NCBI GenBank assembly: GCA_930367205.1
Contig: OV884011.1
Span: forward strand, 125,755,910-125,819,909
Source of the DNA: Acanthosoma haemorrhoidale
Lineage: Eukaryota > Arthropoda > Insecta > Hemiptera > Acanthosomatidae
Direction: 5' to 3'
Length of the DNA stretch: 64,000 bases
Part shown: positions 47,101 to 59,007 of the stretch, one piece after another
Layout of the letters: every line of letters starts with the position of its first letter
Position numbering within the stretch: position 1 is the first letter of the stretch
Made by a program: the position numbers and the translations under genes
Notes under the pieces: generated by a model
Databases searched by the model: none
What the model saw: the letters and a program-made list of their open reading frames with translations, nothing else
What the model was told of the DNA's origin: nothing

Positions 47101-50100
47101 ACATTTTTTTATTCTTAATCATTGATGGGTAAACAGCGTAATTGCCTGGCGTACATTTTGGCGAACGCTAGCCCAAAAAATATCAGTTAAAACATCTCAC
47201 TGATTGATAGTTATTATCAACTGCACAATTAAAAACCTAGAGGAGACACCGGAAGAAACTATAGTTGAATTCAAGATGAAGTTAAAATGCATGCTGGGGA
47301 AAAACTTAGGCTGGAACTGCTGGATACTTCTAATTTCAGAAGTGTGCCATGTAATGGCTGTCAGAAAATCTGGGAGTCAAATTTTTTTAAACATGATTTA
47401 ATACCTTTGGTCGACCTAATTTAAGACTTGGTCGGCGCAGGTAGTTTTATATACTTTTAATAAAATACAGTTTTACTCTCTTTTCTTCTTACTGTAATTA
47501 CATTTACGTTTATTACATATTTTTCGTTTCTGTAAATGTAAATAGGCTTCTGAACATTAAAAACACCTCTCAATGCGCCCTTATATGAATTGTGATTTGT
47601 ATTATAGTCCATTCACAATATTTCACTGTCAGAGTTAGAGTAGTAATGTATCAGTGTAAGAAGATTCAAGTTGCTGAGTACTATGTGATCTACAAGCCTT
47701 ACGTATTTAAAGCGTCTTCATCCAAAGGAGGCGTAACCTTTGCAAGTCTCTGATCTCGAAAAACCACATAGTAGGCCGGCGACGACAGGTAGAGGTCCTT
47801 AGGGGGGCCTGGGCATTGAGGAAATTAAGGATATTAGCAGTGAGGATGTCCACCATGTATGTAGTCAATAGTGGAGCAGGAGTAAATAGTATTCCAATCA
47901 TGGCTTCCAGATCCGCTAGAATGTTTGTTTGTGTTAGGGCATCCATATTGTGGTGGCTTATGGTTTTAGCAATTAGTGACATATCAAACCATGGATTTAT
48001 TATAGCCTTTCTTAGAGACCACATTTGTGGCCTGAACACTGCTTTCGTGCGTCTTAATTCCTTAAAAACATTCCGTACTAAACTCTTGCCACAACAGAAG
48101 TGTTATACAGTGTAAATTGGCAAAGCCCAGACAATACTTTCAGACTGAAAAAAAAAAAACCTATTGCATTTTGAATTAAAACATTGCCCAAGTTCATTTA
48201 AATTTAGCACTGTTTGATTTTCTTAATTGGCAATATGCAATAATTAACATGGTGTGCGCAAAACCCAAACATACCATACCATCCGACACAGGGTAAATAA
48301 TACAAAATACTTCGGTCATTCTATTTATGGCATCCTTTAGGTACTGATATGCTCAGTTGGTCTGACTATTTAAGCAAAGCTACGCTTACCTTCATATTAC
48401 GCTAAAATGCTTTCCATGAAGTTTTCAGGAATAGAATAATCTGTAAACTAGAGGACGTCATAAACATCCAGATACTGATAACCTCAACTAAATTCACTTT
48501 ACCAAAATTGAGCACTGATGCAATCAATGTAAAAATGAATTAATTAATTAAGGTAGGTGCATCCAAGTTACTTTTACCTTGCGATGTGCTATAAAAAGTC
48601 TGTAACTGATGAGTTTTTTTCCTCTAAATTAAAATTATTTAATAATAAATCATCAAACTCAAAAGAAGCTGTCCACGGAGTCGTTGACCTCAGAAGACTC
48701 CATAAAACGGGCACTTCGTGGCAGATGAGAGTAGTATCTTCTGTCCTGGTCTCATTCCATCTTAATGTGGCATTTAAAACTCACAAGGGGGTAAGGGCAA
48801 TTAACCATACAAGTTTTCGCGTGGTTTATATTAAAGAGCATATGTGCATCCCCCATAAGTTAGAGTTTGGAAACACTGATGATAACAACTTTATTATGAT
48901 GAAATTACAATCTGCCTTTACTTAATAGGGAATAAATAATTGAGATAAGTTTTTTCATTCATACCATATTTACAATTCATCATTCGCTCGCACATTCATA
49001 CAATATTTACAAACATTTAAAAACAGCCCAGGGGCCCCCCAAGTCCACACGGTTGTTGCCTCCCTCGAAAGCGAAAGAGGAAGCGGATACGAGCCAGTGG
49101 AGGCTGACGAAGAGCGCGAGAGCCACATACGCTCAGGACATGATTGGAGAAACTGGTCATTGCCAGGACTCCCACTGTTAGGCATTTATAGTAGGTCACG
49201 AGGCCACTGCCGTTTCAGTCTCCGAGGAGGATTATAGGGATGAGTGGAGCTGTGCAATGACTGTGCTACGGGACTAGGGTGGTTGGATGGGTTACTATGG
49301 AATTTCATGAATTTGTAAGGGATGAGTTCAAGAATGTAGGGTATATTAAGATCATTATGAAGGGTTTTGTTGGTGACGTAATAGGGGGCATTTACTATTG
49401 TTCTCAGGACTTTTGATTGAAAGGATTGGATGCGCTTGATGTTCGACTTTTTTGCTGTCCCCCATAGCTCTATTCCGTATGTCCAGATTGGCTTAAGTAT
49501 AACTTTGGAAACACTATGAACCACAACTGCCAGAGGTTGACCTTTGTTGTTCTTGAAGTGAGCTGGCAAACACGCTATGGCATAGTGCCCTCGAAGAGAG
49601 ATCGCTACGAAGTACTTCAAAAGAGAGGAGCTCTCTAGACCCGGCGTCCCCCCAGACTAGATCCAGACTAGACTAGACTCAGTGTGTTGTATGATTAGTA
49701 TCACAAGCCAGTCGGCGGAGAACAAAACGTAAAAAGAACAACCAACAGCGACAAGACCAGCCCCAGCCAGCACCGACGGTTAAACAATGTCAAAGCAGAC
49801 AAGACTTTTAAAAAAATTCATTATGAATAACGACAAAGTATAATGATAATAACGTGACTGTTACAGGTCTAAGTGTTAAGGAGAAGAAAAAAGGAGTAGA
49901 ACTAATTATTCTATAGAAGGGTTTATATACAGGGGATTAGGCAGGATATGATTCAGTGCTGATACAGGCTGTCTGCTTCCATAACTGACAACAAACGCGT
50001 GGACAAAGACACTCGTTAGGACACAGACAGACCAAGGACAGATCCGAGGAGCATATCTCTCAACAGTGTAAAGAACTGGTACGGCGTTGAGATGGGTTGA

Positions 50101-53100
50101 AACCCTCGTGCCAAATATGTCCGGTATTAAAATTGAAAAGTTTAAAACTTCCTGTGTTAAGCATGCGGCCACAACAAGGGCCTCATCCCTCAGAATACAG
50201 CGTTGAAGCTGTTCAAGGAGTCCATTTCAATGTACATATCCTGTTTCTGGTTCAATCAATTATTTTTGGGAAAAATCACTGATGAAAATTATTCATAAGA
50301 ACGGGTTAAGTGCGATGTTGTGGTTTGCTACTGGTGTTATAAATTTAAATAATAAATCTGTTTGATTACCCTTTTGCTAGGTTCTAACTGTACCCTATAG
50401 CTGGGTAATCTGAACGGAATCTGAAAACGACGTATTGACATTTTTAGGGTTTGTCGCTTATAACATACTTTCTCTTTAATACACATGCATTTTATTCTTT
50501 AATAAATTCATAGATGGGACGATAACGGTCTAAATTATTATGCTCACCATCACAGTTAATATACTTTTCCGCATTGTGAACAAATTGTATTTGTATGAAG
50601 GATGAGAAAAGCTGAGAAATTTATAAAAACTCATCAGATTTAAAATTGATACTTTGAGCGCAAAAATCTGATACGCCGATAACCTACTTAAAGGACTTAA
50701 GGTGGAATTGTTGAAGAAAAGATTACCATCCCTTAAAATTAGACTTAACCATTTATTCACTGGGGCCACAAATATAGGAATTAGTATGCCTTTCGTTTCC
50801 ACTTGATCCCAATGTGTTCCTTTCAATATTTTTAATTTTCCTACTAAATTTACACATTATTTCATCTGATTCCATAAACTGTATCATCTAATTAAGCCTT
50901 TACTATATATAGTGCAGGGTAGAATGGGTTTTAAGTTTACATTCAACTTTTTGCAGTCTAATATCTTTTTGAACTGTTTGATATTTAGAGTCTCAATGAG
51001 TAACCTCCTATCTCGTTACTGGATTTATCTGCCCAACTAAACTGCTTTAACTTATTAATTAGGAAAGGCAAAAGTTTTGAAAGCCTTTGTCCCTTTCTAT
51101 ATCAATTATAACGTAAGCTGGGATATTTTCAACGAGATCATTGATTATTACAGAGTCAGGTGGAGTTTTCAAGAAGTTCAAAAGTTCTTTTATTGAGGAT
51201 AGATAATCAATATTATTAATTCTATTAATGGATCCTAAATATTAATGAAGTCCCTCCAAAAACGGAAAAAATATATGTTGATTAAATATATGTATATGTA
51301 TATATAAATAAATATAAATATATGAAAAATAAAAAAAAAAATTATTTGGCTTTTATATTATTAGGAGAGTAATTAACAAAAAAAATAATGAAACAAGTAA
51401 AACTCTTAAATGAAGCAGCTTGATACTAGATACATGGAACACAATTTACCTCCTTGAAACCACTAATGTTTCGTGGTGCCTTATATTTAAAATACAAGAT
51501 GGGTAGAATCACCCATTACCAGTGTGAAAGTAGTGCCCCTTCCTTCGGGCGCGGCAATAACCTGCAATATATAAGATGAAATATTATAGATACATACACT
51601 GGACACGAGCAGACCCTCCTTCATCCTGGCTTCCAACGCCTTGCCCCTTTCGGTTCCCGAAGACACTTCGATCCTGAGCAGGTCTCCTGTGGAAATGTGG
51701 GTGAAGCCGTATTTCTCAACGATTTTGTCACATTGGGTGCCCTTACCTGACCCTGGGCCACCTGAAAACATATATACTATAGTAATAATGGATGATGAAC
51801 ATTTGTGACTCTAGCTAGATGGTACGACTCGAGTGGTCAAGCTGTTTAGTAACAGCTAGGCAATTAGATTTTTTTTTGTAGGTGCCTTTACCAGACATCC
51901 AACCAATGCGTTTTTCGAAATCGTTGTAATGTCCTTTGAGGCATTGTAGCACGCAAATGAAATTAGTACCAAAATACTATTTATTATAATTGTTAACGAA
52001 CTCCAATCGAATGAAATCTCTTCATCGAGTCTTTTATTAGCTATCCAGTCTTTGAGCAGTTAGCATTGTCTGTGTAGTGAATCCACCATCTTGACGCAGT
52101 CTTCTTTTCGCATTGCAGTAGTCTGTAGGTTAAAGGCACCTTTTCTAAGGTAAAAGCGTTATATAATTAAGTATTTTGTTGAAGTGAACGATGCCCCAAT
52201 ACAGACAATTTGTCGAGGAAGACAGCACAGCTAGACCTAGCGAAGATTATAATCTGCTGTACGTACACGCTACTTCCGTCAATATGGAGGTAGATACTGC
52301 GTCTCTCAAGCGTAGTCTACAGACATCCCCAATGCCAGGCGAATAACACAGCCAAGCGTTCTGGCCTGTCTCAAAGAAGAACGCCGCGAGAGTTGTTCAG
52401 CCGAAAATGCCGCCGGTATAAAGGTGAAGAACAGGTACGACCTACTCTCGATTCACATGCAACTGATCCCAGCAAACAGCATAAAGACGGTAATAAAGTG
52501 AAAAATAAGTGGTATTCCACTGGTTGTACTAACTATTCCCGTGCCTTCCTCAGCCACCGCAGTGAGGTTGATGGAACTCGGTATTTCATCTGTCAGCTTT
52601 CGGTCTTTTTAAAAGGGGGAAGGGTGTTCGTTGACACAGACGGCGATCGCCAAAGATTATTGGTGGCGCTAAAGCAGGAAGAAACTCCTCACCACACCTA
52701 CGCCCCACGATGAGGCCAACGAGGGAATCCTAGGACTAGGAATTCGTCAAATTGACGCATCAAATGCAATTAATTATTTAAAGTTTAATGCCTATTAATT
52801 GGCAAGATCAAATGAATAAAGCATATATATATAGAATATATCTGTCCCAAAGCTGCAATACTGAGTTGGATGTTCTATTTCATCTCCACCCGGAGTAACT
52901 CCAGCAACTCCCTTCGGAGATACTTGTCCGCCGGCTTGCTTCGTCTCCCAACTGGACATAGAAACGGGTCAATCCTACTGTTGATGTACCGAGATATGTT
53001 AACATATCAATTGATCCCCAGACCTAGAGGAGTCATCAATTCTGAGAGCAGAATCTAAGGGATCTTTCGAAGGTTCTATTTCTTTTTTTAACCACTATTT

Positions 53101-54762
53101 TTAATTTATTATAAATTAAATACATACAATTACTAAATATTGAGCTACAGAGGGCTCCTTTTACTGGAATGCTATGCATTTCAAGCAGTTCCAACAAAAC
53201 TAACATCTATCGGATATTTACATTACTACAAAATGAAATATTACATAAAAGATATGGGGGTCCCTAAACTTTACAGAAAATCTACCACAAATAACTTAGC
53301 ACGGGAAAACTTGGCTAATTGAAACCGCTTCAGACGAAAACTACATGACTCCGGAGACTAATATTAGAACACCAATAAGAGTTAACAAAGTAAGCGGTAG
53401 CGTTTTCCTCAACTTACTAACTTTTATCGTTATTAATAAAATAGTAAAATTTCTAGTATATCTCTTTAGTAATAAATATAATATACTCATGAGATATGAA
53501 ACCTTGAAATAATTTAAAACAGAAATAAAATATGATGAAGGAATAAGAAAAATAAAAAATAAAATAATAGACATAAAATGGCAAATAATAACATAAACTA
53601 TATCAACAACGAACTAGAAATAAAACAATTAATAAGTTACAAACATGCAGGAAAAGAAACTACAAATAAAGTAATGTCCTTAATAAATAAATAAGGTGAA
53701 ATAAATAAAAAAATGATGAAGAAAAACTTATAACCAACAGTATCTTAAAACATAAAATAATTACATGCAATGAAAAACCTATACTAGGAATTATAGATAA
53801 CTAACACAATTTAAAAATCAGAAAAAGGAAGAGGTCGATAAACTATTGAAAATTAATATTATACTCTCCTTATAATTCACAGGATTTCCCACAAGAAAAT
53901 GGATGCCAGTAAAAGAATTAAATACGAATAGTTATCGACTATAGGAAATTCAACCAAGAAGCTGTAAATTTAACACCAAAAGATAATATAAATAATAAAA
54001 CACACTATATGAACTTCTTCGTGGACGAGGGATTACCAGGCTATGATGGAAGGGTGTCTAATGAAATAAGGTCCTGAGTTTAAATCCCGAATGTGTAACT
54101 ATTTCTTCTCTTTGATGAATGATCAATAAAATTAAAAAAGGTTAGATTTAAATCACAACTTATAATCATCATCATACTTAAAATATTTATAATTAACTTT
54201 TGCTGTGTCTTTACATACTACTTATAGTTGTAGTTATGTTTATCCGGGTCAGTTATGACTAAATGTTAATAAATGACTAAACCCGGGCTTTCTACTACTC
54301 CTGTATCGACAGGTTTGTCCAGGTTTTTTTCGAGTCTTCTGTTCGACCTAAAGACTTGAAATGTCACACAGAGGTCCCAATTGATGTTGGAAAGATATGA
54401 ATTGTAAATCCATCTCAATAAAATATGATTAAATGTGATTAGTTTGATAATTACTTCAATATTTTTCTATAATTATGAGTAGGATTTCAAATTAAAGATC
54501 TCGAACTCCTGATTACCAGCATGTAATTTGTGTTGGGTGTTTCTACAATTATAAAAAATCATTAAAACTGTTATTACATTTTGATTGCAACTTCAACGCT
54601 ACCAGTGATTTTTTTAGAGCCATGATAGCCAGGGAGGTTTAGTGGGGCCTAAAAGATACCAATAAATAAGTCTTAAATAAGTCTTCAAGATAAAACAAGG
54701 TACATACCGAGAACCCATAGGATTGGAAGCTTAGTGCTCTTCAATGCTGACGTGTCCGGCAT
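41057..54762 (-). CDS. Ak1: adenylate kinase isoenzyme 1, cytosolic form
   Basis: It catalyses ATP + AMP <-> 2 ADP and buffers adenylate charge. The coding exons are 54762-54708, 51761-51598, 45672-45556, 44172-43987 and 41128-41057, joining in phases 1, 0, 0, 0 to 197 residues (human AK1 has 194). Motifs: P-loop [14 protein letters not shown]-binding [23 protein letters not shown]-region [19 protein letters not shown] and the C-terminal AEGSVDDIF. The short core without an expanded LID fits the short-type AK1 family. The usual V after the LID arginine is Q here, and the Asp of the strand YFDA is Glu (YFEC); neither is known to me as disabling. The introns (1.4-5.9 kb) are full of transposon relics. 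An upstream exon gives a second isoform. Confidence 0.95.
42540..43370 (+). mobile_element. non-LTR family B fragment, copy 3
   Basis: Degraded sequence parallel to copies 1 and 2: [48 protein letters not shown] and later [12 protein letters not shown]. The central catalytic region is largely missing. It lies antisense in the AK1 intron. Confidence 0.75.
43535..43740 (-). pseudogene. non-LTR RT fragment
   Basis: [21 protein letters not shown] on the - strand is the segment after the catalytic DD in non-LTR RTs (W...W.LKLN..KT). The fragment is too short to assign to a clade. Confidence 0.6.
43987..44172 (-). CDS. Ak1: AK1 exon 5
   Basis: 62 codons from acceptor ttttttag to donor ATT|gtaaga. 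It carries the LID region ([18 protein letters not shown]). Phase 0 at both ends. Confidence 0.93.
44990..45170 (-). pseudogene. non-LTR RT fragment
   Basis: On the - strand [17 protein letters not shown] matches the F-L-G-x-x-x-D-x-x-L-x-W motif of non-LTR RT thumb regions. Stops follow. It lies in AK1 intron 4. Confidence 0.5.
45556..45672 (-). CDS. Ak1: AK1 exon 4
   Basis: 39 codons from acceptor attatcag to donor GAT|gtatgt. It carries [17 protein letters not shown], the AMP-site strand and helix. Phase 0. Confidence 0.95.
45765..45890 (-). mobile_element. tRNA-derived SINE head, copy 2
   Basis: On the - strand an A box (tggtacagtggg, 45853-45864) and a B box (gttcgatctcc, 45801-45811) are spaced as in tRNA genes. 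They are followed by ggctttcctaagga, which parallels copy 1 at 25823-25890. It is not a functional tRNA: no acceptor stem pairs. Confidence 0.6.
47700..48060 (-). pseudogene. non-LTR retroelement fragment, endonuclease-RT linker
   Basis: The - strand frame 48039-47707 reads [20 protein letters not shown], then [14 protein letters not shown]. This matches the linker after the endonuclease in CR1/Jockey-type proteins (APLKT..V..RP.PW...EI+DL...R). It lies in AK1 intron 3. Confidence 0.65.
48557..48925 (+). other. unrecognised 122-codon open frame
   Basis: The longest unassigned open frame in this intron, antisense to AK1. It has no signal peptide, membrane segment or motif that I recognise. 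The composition is ordinary for an AT-rich region and it may be chance or a transposon relic. Confidence 0.2.
48950..49500 (-). mobile_element. Jockey-like family A, copy 2 (5'-truncated)
   Basis: The - strand frame from 49620 encodes, from about 49500 on, [20 protein letters not shown] through to [17 protein letters not shown], then a 3' UTR like that of copy 1 (tcatgtcctgagcgt-tgtggctctc). Upstream of ILKPIWTYG the similarity to copy 1 stops, so the copy is 5'-truncated. It lies in AK1 intron 3 in the same orientation as the gene. Confidence 0.85.
51487..51561 (-). other. possible alternative AK1 exon or inserted coding scrap
   Basis: 36 bases past the AK1 exon 3 donor is an acceptor-like ttgcag followed by 24 open codons in phase 0 ([19 protein letters not shown]...), then TAA. 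If used, it would replace exons 4-6 and truncate the kinase. The GC content is higher than its surroundings. It may instead derive from a mobile element. Confidence 0.3.
51598..51761 (-). CDS. Ak1: AK1 exon 3 (P-loop exon)
   Basis: It starts after acceptor gttttcag in phase 1 and encodes [25 protein letters not shown] and [15 protein letters not shown]. The donor is AGT|gtatgt, phase 0. Confidence 0.96.
52190..52770 (+). pseudogene. Jockey-type ORF1 (gag-like) relic
   Basis: Frame-broken pieces: [15 protein letters not shown], then [20 protein letters not shown] and TPHHTYAP. This follows the pattern of Jockey ORF1 proteins (a RYALL-type block, then a TPE/DYR..L..FL...FHTY block before the zinc knuckles). 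No CCHC knuckles are seen. Confidence 0.5.
53560..54000 (+). pseudogene. Ty3/Gypsy (errantivirus-like) pol fragment
   Basis: Frame-broken pieces resemble the pol segment just before and at the start of [16 protein letters not shown] (compare the T-x-x-I-x-H-x-I-x-T block), VDKLLKIN and [15 protein letters not shown]. Many stops. It is in opposite orientation to the gag-protease relic at 57650-60000. Confidence 0.6.
54010..54095 (+). mobile_element. tRNA-derived SINE head (different sequence)
   Basis: gattaccaggctatgatgg, then ggtcctgagtttaaatcccg: a B-box-like gagtttaaatccc (54076-54088) with a plausible upstream A box. An AT-rich tail follows. Weak evidence from one copy only. Confidence 0.4.
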
Positions 54763-54771
54763 CTTGGTTTG
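54708..54771 (-). CDS. Ak1: AK1 exon 2 (start exon of the cytosolic form)
   Basis: It follows acceptor atttgcag. The first codons CAA ACC AAG precede ATG 54762-54760 in frame, so the exon can be entered by splicing from exon 61850-61939 or start translation itself. It encodes [18 protein letters not shown] and ends in phase 1 at donor gtatgt. Confidence 0.92.
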
Positions 54772-54894
54772 CTGCAAATATATTGGTGTATTAAAATTTT
54801 GTACTATTTAAGTCTGTAACTAAACAGACAATACATCTTACAAAAATTTACTTCATGATGTATTTTTTAATAAATACATGATTGTTCTGCCAAC

Positions 54895-55125
54895 CTCTTC
54901 ACCCCAAATAAATATAAGTTATCCTCTTCACGGATCAGAAAACACCCACCTACGTTTCCATATATTATTAATAAATCTTCGGCGCAGTTTAGAGAGGAGG
55001 GACTAGTTAACGACCCTGATTTAGACGGAGCCCACTAGGGGCGTGGGCACAGAACGGCCTGACCTGCCTATGTAAAGCAAGACATTTTGAGCTTTTTTCA
55101 ATATCAAAAAGGTGAGCCCCATCAC
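54895..55125 (+). repeat. repeat family X, copy 2
   Basis: It shares the order of blocks with 22770-23060: cctcttcacggatcagaaaa, cacctacgttt, gtttagagaggagggactag and cctatgtaaagca. Here the TATA-like sequence is degraded (tatgtaaag). Confidence 0.7.
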
Positions 55126-55339
55126 CTTGTAGATTCTTGTCAATGAAACCAAGTACATTGTGTATAACTGTATTGATTATATAACTTCTATACCGATTCA
55201 GACCTTGTATATAGTGTACCGATGGTACAGGACATATAAAACGTAATATATAAATAGATTCGCATAAGAATCTATAGTAAATAAAAAAAAATATTTTGTC
55301 ATTTTTTTATGAAAATATGGAAGGGGAAAAAAAAAACTT

Positions 55340-56930
55340 CAATAGTTTCAATAGTTTTTTTTTGTTTTTTTTTTTATTTCAAAACTTCAAATACAATGTA
55401 CAGAAGAAAAATAACAAAATAATAACCTAGGACTAGAGTGTTCCAGCCGCGACAGCGTCCTGCCATCGATGGGGGAACGGAGCGGGGGTTATAGTGTTAA
55501 ACACCGGGTTTGTTAGATATTGTAATGAGTCGAAAAATTTGATATGTCTACGCTGGATGAATTCATCCACCGTAGGCAGCTCAAATATCTTATCCAGCTC
55601 ACTGTTCCGTCGCTGCTCGAATGAAGTACCTCTGACCACTTTCATCAGTATACCGTTTTGGAATTGTTGGAGTTTCTTAGCTGTCGTATACGTCAGATAA
55701 CGAAATAGCGGTGCACCATACAGCAGAGTAGGCCTGAGTATGCTCTTGTAAATCAGTAGCTTGAGACGTAGTGATAGATTGGGGGAAGTCAATAAGTGCG
55801 TAAGCCGGTAAGACTTCATGCGTGTATGCTTCAACTTCTTCGCAAAATGGTTACTAAAATGGAGGTTTCTGTCCATTTTAATTGTCAGATATACTAGGTC
55901 GTTGGCTGGTGAATTTTCCTCCGTTCCTACTATGTAACTAGTAGGGAGCGGGCTTTTTCCCTTTTGAAAAGAGAAAATTACACAGTCAGTCTTACCCACG
56001 TTTACAGAGTTATTGAGTCTCCCCAATCTCTCACTGATCTGGTTACAGGCTGCTTCAGCCTGTCTTACCTAAAGCTACCTACCTTGGCACTCATGCTGCT
56101 ACTGTACACCGCTATGTCATCTGCGAAAGCAGTAACTGTGGTATTTTTGTACCGGGCTCCAACAATCTGAGACGTGTATACGTTGAATAGTACAGGGGAT
56201 AAGACTCCCCTAATAAGGGTACTAGTAAGGGTACTCCACAGGTCAGTGGCACAGCTTCGGAGAAGCTATCACCCACCCGCACCCGCAGCGATCTGTTTTT
56301 CAGGAAGCTAGCCAGAATTGAATACAGTTGTTCCGGGCATTCCCGGTCGCAGAGCATTTGACACAGTGTCCCGTGAGACACCGAGTCGAAGGCTTGGGTG
56401 CAATCAATGGAAATCATAGCCGTGGCTATGTTTCTATTCATGTTATGGCTAACTTCTGACTGCACCTTCAGAAGGGGGCGCTCTGCGCTCATACTGGATT
56501 GGAATCCAGTATGCTCTGGCGGAATGATGTCATTTTTCGAGCAGTAATCTTTGAGATAATTCAAAAGAATTTTCTCAAAGATTTTCCTCATCTGTGGTAG
56601 CAGACTGATCGGGCGGTAGTGGGCTGGGTGATCCCCGCTCTTGGCTGGCTTTAGTAATGGGAACAAGATGGCTTGTTTCCATGTTTTAGGAAAGTACCGC
56701 AATCTCATACAAGAGTTGTACAAGTTTGCTAATTGTACTATCCCTCTCCTCGGCATTTGTTTGAGCAGCACTGTTTGTATCCCGTCGTGCCCTGGTGCTC
56801 GGTTTCCCTGACACCGGCGAAGTATCGCCTTCAGCTGCTTCAGTGATACAAACATGTGGTTCTGTTCAGCATCTACCGGAGGAGGCATTAGTGGGGACTG
56901 GAACTAAAGCTGAGACATATGTGTATATGA
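55340..56930 (-). mobile_element. non-LTR family B, copy 2, with poly(A) tail
   Basis: The best-preserved family B copy. The - strand frame 56888-56112 carries NHMFVSLKQLKAILRRC, WKQAILFPLLKPAKSGDHPA, HYRPISLLPQ, AFDSVSHGTLCQ and CGVP. A frameshift follows at the motif-B G-V-P-Q-G site. AFADDIAVYSSS is in another frame near 56120. The frame 56026-55433 gives the thumb and C-terminus (SYRLTHLLTSPNLSLRLKLL, HRWQDAVAAGTL). An AATAAA and A-rich tail (seen as T-runs on +) lie at 55355-55380. The 5' end is truncated near 56930. Confidence 0.9.
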
Positions 56931-57215
56931 GAACGGTTGTTTCGGGGAGGGATGCGGTCGCTTACTAAAAAAAATAACAAGAAACACCAGTGACTTCCAT
57001 AAAGTCCCAAGACAGGTATACACTAGAAGGGGCTTTTAGCATTATATATATAACATTAGGATTACAATATTCTTAGCATTATATAACTTCTCCTGTTTTT
57101 AATTCCTGAACTCCTGGGCAGGATGGTCATATTAAGAAATAACATGTTTTATAGACAATACATTAGTTCCTAAATACAATTTTCTCAATTTGGGTTATAA
57201 ATTATTTCCTTAGTA

Positions 57216-57219
<4 letters not shown>

Positions 57220-57244
<25 letters not shown>
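57220..57244. repeat. poly(T) tract, about 25 bases
   Basis: A homopolymer T run that continues as ttttaacaacaacaac. It may mark the A-tail of an inserted retroelement on the - strand. Confidence 0.8.
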
Positions 57245-57252
<8 letters not shown>

Positions 57253-58377
57253 CAACAAATCAGAACTTTATAATCTATATATATATACTATATAATATAG
57301 TATCTAACTTAATAATAGAAGAAAAGGGTAATTGTATAGGTAAAGTATTATAGCTTACAATGAATACATATGATAAATTAAAAGTTAAATATACATCTAT
57401 AAAATTGTAATACTGAATGAAAGGAGTAGGAGTCACAATAGTTGTGGTGATACATTCATCTAAGTTTTTATGCAATGCGTTAGATATGCAATCATTGCTA
57501 ATATTCTTAATGTTAAAATACAAAATGAGTTGGATTTTATATAGTTAAAAGTTACAACAAAGGTTTCTTGTATATTATACAGAATTAAATACATATCATG
57601 TATTCATTAATTCGGTTAAATTGTTTGGAACTATAGTGATTATTACATTATTGTCATTTTGTAGAGGCGCAGATAAAAGACAGATTGAACTTAATTTTGG
57701 TCCTTTCTTTGGCAATTGTATGATGTAATGAATGAGTCCGTTTCGTATAGTTCGGTTAGGTGCATACCATACTGGGTCTTATCTATACCGTTCATTACTT
57801 CCATGAGTTTATTCTGATTACTATTATTATTATTAGCAGCTATTGTGAGTGTCACTGTCAGTATCAATTGGGTTGATTGGGTGTTATGTAGCATGGTTCG
57901 ATCCCTAGGGTTGTCAGTATGTTCTTTATTGTTAAGTGAAATATATTTCCGGTGTGCCAGATGTTTCTTACGAGGTCGTTTAATGTTGTCAGCATGAGAT
58001 TTCTTTATTTCATTCTTGTCTCTATATTTTATTTCTGGTTTATAAAGAGTATTATGCTTTCGATGGGTAGTAGTTTTTATCATTAATAGTTCATCAGAAA
58101 TGTTCGGAATGTCTTCCGGATTTTAGTTTAGTTATTCTGGTTTAGGTGTTACCATAAATTTAGGTTTGATTGGTTTGGTGAATTGTACGTTATTATGTCC
58201 TCTGCTTATTATAATTTGGTGTTTTTCACCATTTATTGCTTTGTTGTCAGGGGCTATAAAAATGTATTCGTTACTAGAGTCTTCGGAGTGCTGTGTAGCT
58301 ACTACATGTATTTCGTCTTCTATGGCTTCTTCTGTTTCCATATCGTCAAGTTCTACTAAGGTTAAGTCATGTGATGA

Positions 58378-59007
58378 TTATTTATTATCGTTAATTATAT
58401 GTTCATGTCTTGCAAAAGTTTCTAGTTCTTTTTCATTCTTTATTAAATATAATTCATTATATATTATTTGACCATTATTAATTATTAAATTTATTTTATT
58501 AATTTTAATTTGCCTATTCGTTCCCAATTTAATCTCGGTTTCTAGGGTTTGCATTGTTTCCATCCCTAAGAATATTTCGTATTTGTTACTAAAGTTGTAA
58601 ATTTTCAACTTAACGAATAGATCATGGGTCAAACCCAATCTTGGTGCCAAATTTAGAATGACTGAGCCATTGCCTTTTTCACTACCAGCTGGTGTTACCA
58701 CTATGAAATCTTCCGACTTAATTTCAGTTCCTACAGGTACGGAACATGGGTGTATGTAGTTAATTTCTGACCCTGTGTCTATTAACCAATTGTCTCCGAG
58801 TAAGTCAGTAAATGATGGAGTTTCCTTCACTAGTTTTAGTTGATGTTGGGGGACGGTTGTTGTTTGCCTAGTCCTAAAAAAATGTTCAAGTTTGTCCTCC
58901 AAGTCTTTAACTTTATGTTTCAATGTTCCGTTCTCTTGTTCTAGTGTGCGAGGTTCGTCTACTCGTAAGTGATGCACTTCGATACTCCGAGCAGTTCGGA
59001 TTGACAC
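58378..59007 (-). pseudogene. retroviral-type aspartic protease of the errantivirus-like relic
   Basis: A 209-residue frame. The catalytic motif LIDTGSEINYI is at residues 75-85, and the second conserved part (KYEIFLGMETMQ) is at about 145. Downstream it continues to the deletion point. The frame overlaps the end of the gag frame (58959-59567), a usual gag-pol arrangement. Confidence 0.75.

Noticed and set aside
57220..57244. Poly(T) tract as a pol III terminator
   Set aside because: No pol III gene with A and B boxes was seen upstream on either strand; it is better explained as a retroelement tail or simple repeat.
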